64,000 bases of DNA, from positions 7,409-71,408 of the forward strand of contig DATJYK010000201.1 of NCBI GenBank assembly GCA_035578005.1. Reading direction: 5' to 3'. This DNA comes from Gp13-AA77 sp035578005 (lineage in GTDB: Bacteria > Acidobacteriota > Terriglobia > UBA7540). Below are positions 60,294 to 64,000 of this stretch, piece after piece. The notes under the pieces are model-generated. The model did not search any database. It was not told the DNA's origin and saw only the letters and a list, made by a program, of their open reading frames with translations. Within the stretch, counting starts at the first letter, position 1; the number at the start of each line of letters is the position of its first letter. The position numbers and the translations under genes were made by a program.

Positions 60294-61730
60294 TCAGTGT
60301 GCCGCCGGGCTCATCTTATAAAGGGCCGCGCCGTGCGCACTCACGGTGTTTGCAAAGCGTCCCTGGAATGCTCCCAGATCATGCTTGTGCCAGAGGTCTC
60401 GCACATCATACTTTCCGTTGAGACCTAATCCCGCCCAGCTTATCGACATCTCTTTCGGGCTCTCGCCGGTGTTGAACAGGGCGACGTATTTGGCTTGGCC
60501 GCCCGGCGCGTCGGCTTCCCAGCCCACCTGCGAGCCGCGCTCAAACACCTCGTGATTGCCCGAACTCTTATGATCGACGGCCAGCACCTCGGCGTTCTCC
60601 AGCAACGACGCCGTCCAGGGATCGAGCGAGCGCAGATCGCCGCCCATCATCAGCGGCGACCGGGAGATGCTCCACAGGGTCATCAGGGTAACCTGCTCGT
60701 CGCGCGTGAGGCGCGACTGGCGCTGCGGCTCGTCGAATCCCGTGACGCGCAGCAGACCCAGAGGGAGCATGTCCGCGTCGGGCCAGTGGTTCGGTCCGCT
60801 GTAGCGCGCCCAATCGCGGGCGCGCGCGAACTGCTCATCCACTTCCTTCCAGTTGTCCCACATGTCATCCGAGATGCGCCACATCTGGGACCATTCTGAG
60901 ACGCTTGCGGCCGCGTCAAGCGGCGTCGCTCCGGGCGAGAGGCTCAGCACCATGGGCCGTCCGGTTTTGTTCATGGCTTTGCGCAGCGCCTCGATCTCGG
61001 GGCCGTGATAGTCCTCGAGCGGCGGCTTGTTACCCCGGCTCATGTCGTCAGCCTTGATGAAATCCACGCCCCAAGCTGCGTAAAGCCGGGCGAGGGAATC
61101 GTAATAGGCCTGGCCGGCCGCGCCGTGCGCGGGCGAGGTGACGTCCACTCCGTCCATCGCTTTGGACCACGGGCACGTGTTCTTCAGATCGGCCACGTCC
61201 TGGGCGTGGGCGCCGTGAGCGCCGTAGATGGGCAGGTTGCGTTCCACCGCCTGACGCGGAATGCCGCGCATAATGTGGATGCCAAATTTCAGGCCGAGGC
61301 TATGCACGTAATCAGCCAGCGGCTTGAATCCCTTGCCGCCCGCTGCCGAAGGGAAACGTTGCGGATCGGGCAGAAGCCGCCCGTATTCATCCATCGAAGT
61401 CGGGATCTTGTCCTCATTCGAGGAGCCGTGCTCCACGCCGGACTCGGCGAAGTACCAGTAGTAGTCAACTACCACGTACTTCCAGCCGTAGCGCGCCAGG
61501 TGGTCTGCAACATACTTGGCGTTGTCACGAAATTCAGACTCGTTCACGGCTCCGCCAAAGCTGTCGTAACTGTTCCAGCCCAGCGGCGGCGTGAGAGCGA
61601 GGCTATCCGGGTAATTGGCCCCAGTGTGAGGCGTGGCTGCTGCAGCGACCGCGTGCGGGCGAAGCGGCGATATCAGCAGAGCAGCTCCGGCAAAAACAAG
61701 GAAAACCAAACCGCATCTTCGAGTGAACAT
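60294..61730 (-). CDS. Glycoside hydrolase family 27 (alpha-galactosidase-like)
   Basis: 478 residues, secreted (signal about 5-30). TPPLGWNSYDSFGG is the GH27 N-terminus; YVVVDYYWYF follows. The nucleophile Asp is in WGVDFIKADDMSRG, and the acid/base Asp is in MWRISDDMWDNW. A C-terminal beta domain closes the protein. It hydrolyses terminal alpha-galactosides or related sugars (alpha-N-acetylgalactosaminidase is possible) in the periplasm or outside the cell. Start ATG 61730 with GGAGGG upstream. Confidence 0.92.
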   Translation of the reverse strand: MFTRRCGLVFLVFAGAALLISPLRPHAVAAAATPHTGANYPDSLALTPPLGWNSYDSFGGAVNESEFRDNAKYVADHLARYGWKYVVVDYYWYFAESGVEHGSSNEDKIPTSMDEYGRLLPDPQRFPSAAGGKGFKPLADYVHSLGLKFGIHIMRGIPRQAVERNLPIYGAHGAHAQDVADLKNTCPWSKAMDGVDVTSPAHGAAGQAYYDSLARLYAAWGVDFIKADDMSRGNKPPLEDYHGPEIEALRKAMNKTGRPMVLSLSPGATPLDAAASVSEWSQMWRISDDMWDNWKEVDEQFARARDWARYSGPNHWPDADMLPLGLLRVTGFDEPQRQSRLTRDEQVTLMTLWSISRSPLMMGGDLRSLDPWTASLLENAEVLAVDHKSSGNHEVFERGSQVGWEADAPGGQAKYVALFNTGESPKEMSISWAGLGLNGKYDVRDLWHKHDLGAFQGRFANTVSAHGAALYKMSPAAH

Positions 61731-61906
61731 TCAGCGCGCCCTCCATTCCTGGTGAGCAGAGATACTAACCCATTTTACGGGTTCGCTGAAGCCTTAGCTC
61801 AAATGAAATTGACGATGCGTGGCCCGAGGGCTGTGCTCGCCGACGCTGCTTCCCGCGGAAACAGCGCGATTTCGCGCTGGGTAAGGAAGTCTCTGTCCCC
61901 GCTAGC

Positions 61907-62455
61907 CTAGGGTTCTGCCAGGGGCTTGAACTCTACGTGCGGGGGTGACGCGGCGGTCCACACGTGCTGGACGATCAGCCATCGGCCGTCGGGCTGCAGC
62001 TTATAAACCGCCAGGTAACTGCCCTGGATTTCGTGCCGGGGATTGTCGGGCAGCGCCGCGGTTTCGTGATAGCTTCCACTGTCGTAGGCTAAGTCGCCCG
62101 ACTGTTCCACGGCTAAGCTGTGGAGTCGCAGGTTACTGGTATTGGAGTTGCGCATGCCCTCAAACAGGTTGCGAATGGCCGCTGGTCCGACAGCGCGGTC
62201 GCCGCTCGCCGTCAGAAACATAGCGTCGGGCGCATATAAGGCCGTCAGTTCGTTGATGTGTTTCGCGTTCCACTCGGTGACCCAAAGCTCACGCGTTTTC
62301 GCAATTTCGGTTGCGATCTCGGACTGGCCCGCCGCATCTTGCGCGGCGAGCGAGTGCCCTGGAGCAGGGCTTGCGCTCGGGGGAGTTCCCAAGAGGGTGA
62401 CCGCAGCCGCGATAGGCGCGGCGAAAGTCAGGCATGCGCGGCGAATTGATTTCAT
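61907..62455 (-). CDS. NTF2-like (SnoaL/DUF4440-type) secreted protein
   Basis: 182 residues with a signal peptide (RRACLTFAAPIAAAVTLLG). The NTF2-like fold follows: TEWNAKHINELTALYAPDAM, FLTASGDRAVGPAAIRNLFE and GRWLIVQHVWTAA. GGAGGT before ATG 62455 decides this start over 62494. DUF4440/SgcJ proteins bind small molecules or are ketosteroid-isomerase-like; function unknown. Confidence 0.88.
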   Translation of the reverse strand: MKSIRRACLTFAAPIAAAVTLLGTPPSASPAPGHSLAAQDAAGQSEIATEIAKTRELWVTEWNAKHINELTALYAPDAMFLTASGDRAVGPAAIRNLFEGMRNSNTSNLRLHSLAVEQSGDLAYDSGSYHETAALPDNPRHEIQGSYLAVYKLQPDGRWLIVQHVWTAASPPHVEFKPLAEP

Positions 62456-62594
62456 TTGCACCTCCGGCAGAATCGTAGCCATCTTGTGTGTCATTCTATT
62501 GGACGGAGAAATTGGACGCTCGTGAGCGCGCGCTTAATACGCGACGTCTGTCACCACGGATCGCGATGACACAGCGCCGAAGGGAGGCACTACC

Positions 62595-62978
62595 ATGATT
62601 AACGCGGCTCACGTTGTGATTTACACCAAGGACACGGAGGCGGATCGCGCTTTTTTCCGGGACGTCCTCGGCTTTCCTTCCGTTGACGCCGGCGGCGGCT
62701 GGCTGATTTTCGGTCTGCCACCTGCCGAACTCGGCATTCACCCCACCGACGAAGCGGCTTGGAAGGGCAGTGAAGCGCTGATCGGGCACCACCAACTCTA
62801 CTTGATGTGCGACGACGTCGAAGCGACGGCCGAAGAGCTGAAGGGCAAAGGCGTTGAGTTCACGCGGCCCGTCCAGGATGTGCGCTGGGGCCTGCTCACT
62901 TCCATGAAGCTGCCGGGTGGCAGCGAGCTTTATCTTTACCAACCCAAACATCCCTCACCGCTGCTTCTGAAGCCGTGA
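62595..62978 (+). CDS. VOC-family (glyoxalase-like) protein
   Basis: 127 residues, two beta-alpha-beta-beta-beta modules. INAAHVVIYTKDTEADRAFF begins the first; HHQLYLMCDDVEATAEELKG begins the second. The ends fit a metal-binding vicinal oxygen chelate fold, with His5 and Glu in GGSELYLYQP as candidate ligands. RBS GGAGG lies nine bases before ATG. Possible roles are glyoxalase, dioxygenase or antibiotic-binding protein. Confidence 0.9.
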   Translation: MINAAHVVIYTKDTEADRAFFRDVLGFPSVDAGGGWLIFGLPPAELGIHPTDEAAWKGSEALIGHHQLYLMCDDVEATAEELKGKGVEFTRPVQDVRWGLLTSMKLPGGSELYLYQPKHPSPLLLKP

Positions 62979-63008
62979 CGGCGCGCTGCATGGAAGGGCG
63001 GGCTTCTA

Positions 63009-63262
63009 GCCCGCAGTTGAGGTTTACACATTTAGAAAGCGCCGAAGGCGCGATCCATCTCAGCCCAGGCTGTAGGCCTGGGCTGAACGCATGTGGTAAG
63101 ACCTGAAGCCCTGAAGGGGGCGCTCTAGGCCGTCTAGGCCAAATTGAAGGCACGAATAAATCGCCCCTTCAGGGCTTCCTGACTGGCGCGGCATCTATTG
63201 CCCTGGGCGTTGCCCAGGGCTGTGTTAGTTCGGCCTTTCAGGCCTCAAATATTCGGATTCTA
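63009..63262. repeat. Hairpin cluster related to the element at 27.8 kb
   Basis: Consecutive hairpins: GCGCCGAAGGCGC, AGCCCAGGCTGTAGGCCTGG(GCT), GCCCTGAAGGGGGC and GCCCTGGGCGTTGCCCAGGGC. The right end GGGCTGTGTTAGTTCGGCC plus TTTCAGGCCTCAAA matches the right end of the 27,776-28,084 element, so the two are probably members of one family. It ends 10 bases before trmFO. Confidence 0.75.
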
Positions 63263-63272
63263 TAACAAGGGC

Positions 63273-64000
63273 ATGATGAAGCCTGTGATCATCGCCGGAG
63301 GTGGACTCGCCGGTTCTGAGGCCGCCTGGCAGCTTGCCGAGCGGCGTGTGCCCGTGGTGCTTTATGAGATGCGGCCTGCGGTGACGACTCCGGCACACAA
63401 AACCGATCATTTGGCTGAGCTGGTCTGTAGCAACTCTCTGAAGTCGAACACGCCCGGCGCAGCTTCGTGGCTGCTGAAGGAGGAATTGCGGCGCTCGGGC
63501 TCTCTGTTGCTTCGCTTGGCGGATGAGAACGCCGTGCCGGGCGGCGCGGCGCTGGCCGTTGACCGCGAACGGTTCGGGGAGGCTGTGACCGCGGCGCTCA
63601 GCCGGCATCCGCTCGTGACGCTGGAGCGGCGAGAGCTGCGAGCGATTCCGCAGGACGAACTCAGCCTCATCGCCACGGGACCGCTCACTTCGGATTCGCT
63701 CGCCTCGAGCCTCCGGGGGCTGACGGGAGCTGAGAACCTCGCCTTCTATGATTCCATCAGTCCTATCGTGGACGCGGAGACGCTCAATCACGATCGAATC
63801 TTCCCGGCTTCCCGCTACGGCAAGGGCGGCGAGGACTACCTGAACTGCCCGCTCGACGAAGCGGAGTATCGCGTCTTTTACGAGGCCTTGACGGAGGCCG
63901 AGCGCGTCGAGGCCCACGCCTTTGAGGACTTGAACTACTTCGAAGCCTGCCTGCCCATCGAAGAGCTCGCGCGGCGCGGCGTCGATACCCTGCGATTCGG
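63273..64000 (+). CDS. trmFO: TrmFO, folate-dependent tRNA m5U54 methyltransferase (partial)
   Basis: About 242 codons before the window edge; no stop inside. MMKPVIIAGGGLAGSEAAWQ is the FAD-binding N-terminus, then LYEMRPAVTTPAHKTDHLAE and LVCSNSLKSNTPGAASWLLK, diagnostic of TrmFO (GidA-like). It methylates U54 of tRNA using methylenetetrahydrofolate and FAD, in the cytoplasm. ATG 63273 or the adjacent ATG 63276 is the start, after AAGG. Confidence 0.94.
   Translation, partial: MMKPVIIAGGGLAGSEAAWQLAERRVPVVLYEMRPAVTTPAHKTDHLAELVCSNSLKSNTPGAASWLLKEELRRSGSLLLRLADENAVPGGAALAVDRERFGEAVTAALSRHPLVTLERRELRAIPQDELSLIATGPLTSDSLASSLRGLTGAENLAFYDSISPIVDAETLNHDRIFPASRYGKGGEDYLNCPLDEAEYRVFYEALTEAERVEAHAFEDLNYFEACLPIEELARRGVDTLRF

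Noticed and set aside
1..64000. tRNA, rRNA and prophage genes
   Set aside because: I looked for T-loop-like GTTCGAATC runs, integrases and structural phage genes while reading and found none. A dedicated tRNA search was not possible.

Overview
The window most likely comes from the chromosome of an Acidobacteriota bacterium (a soil-type member; GC roughly 60%, rough impression). The evidence is a set of families that are enriched or named in that phylum: a VWFA-related acidobacterial protein, an ADOP-type permease, a GWxTD-domain protein, a DUF5117-type zinc protease, an S46 peptidase, several Tat-exported oxidoreductases, and many REP-like palindromes. No rRNA, tRNA, integrase, transposase or CRISPR array was recognised.

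Layout. 1-5 kb (minus strand): a cut-off secreted protein, a 2-keto-3-deoxygluconate kinase, an inward-rectifier K+ channel and a VWA surface protein. 5-9.4 kb (plus): two different penicillin-binding-type serine hydrolases and an aldo/keto reductase. 9.4-12.5 kb: an accessory patch with a five-copy repeat array, remnants of two fused toxin-antitoxin loci and one intact ParDE-like pair. 12.6-25 kb: core metabolism (haloperoxidase-like hydrolase, MarC, SDR, 6-phosphogluconolactonase, PAS sensor, PurQ/PurL, ProB/ProA, cupin). 25-28 kb: XRE regulator, rhodanese/SDR pair and a palindromic element with terminal inverted repeats. 28.4-31 kb: a large zinc protease. 31-33 kb: a low-GC repeat patch and a decayed nucleotidyltransferase gene. 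33-44.9 kb: S46 peptidase, a PD-(D/E)XK-like plus PIN two-gene unit, NAD-binding enzymes, a beta-propeller/phosphoesterase fusion, uracil-DNA glycosylase plus EVE protein, and a proline-rich membrane protein. 45-47.5 kb: further repeats, a Tat aldo/keto reductase and a hypothetical gene tied to one of the repeats. 47.5-57.5 kb: ADOP permease, a GWxTD gene fragment, then a co-directional run of GWxTD protein, carboxypeptidase-regulatory/outer-surface protein, M1 aminopeptidase and membrane protein. 57.5-64 kb: Gfo/Idh/MocA oxidoreductase, HEAT-repeat protein, GH27 glycosidase, NTF2-like protein, VOC protein and the start of trmFO.

Functional threads. The kinase and lactonase fit Entner-Doudoroff-type sugar acid use. 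PurL-PurQ and ProB-ProA are translationally coupled biosynthetic pairs. Much of the rest is secreted peptide and sugar degradation.

The most unusual material is non-coding. Two repeat arrays 22 kb apart (9.6 and 31.7 kb) share the same copy number and almost the same spacing (42-62-40-41 versus 40-62-40-41) but carry different core sequences. Related repeat types lie beside them and near 45-47 kb. No tools were used: family assignments come from motifs read by eye and have not been checked against databases.
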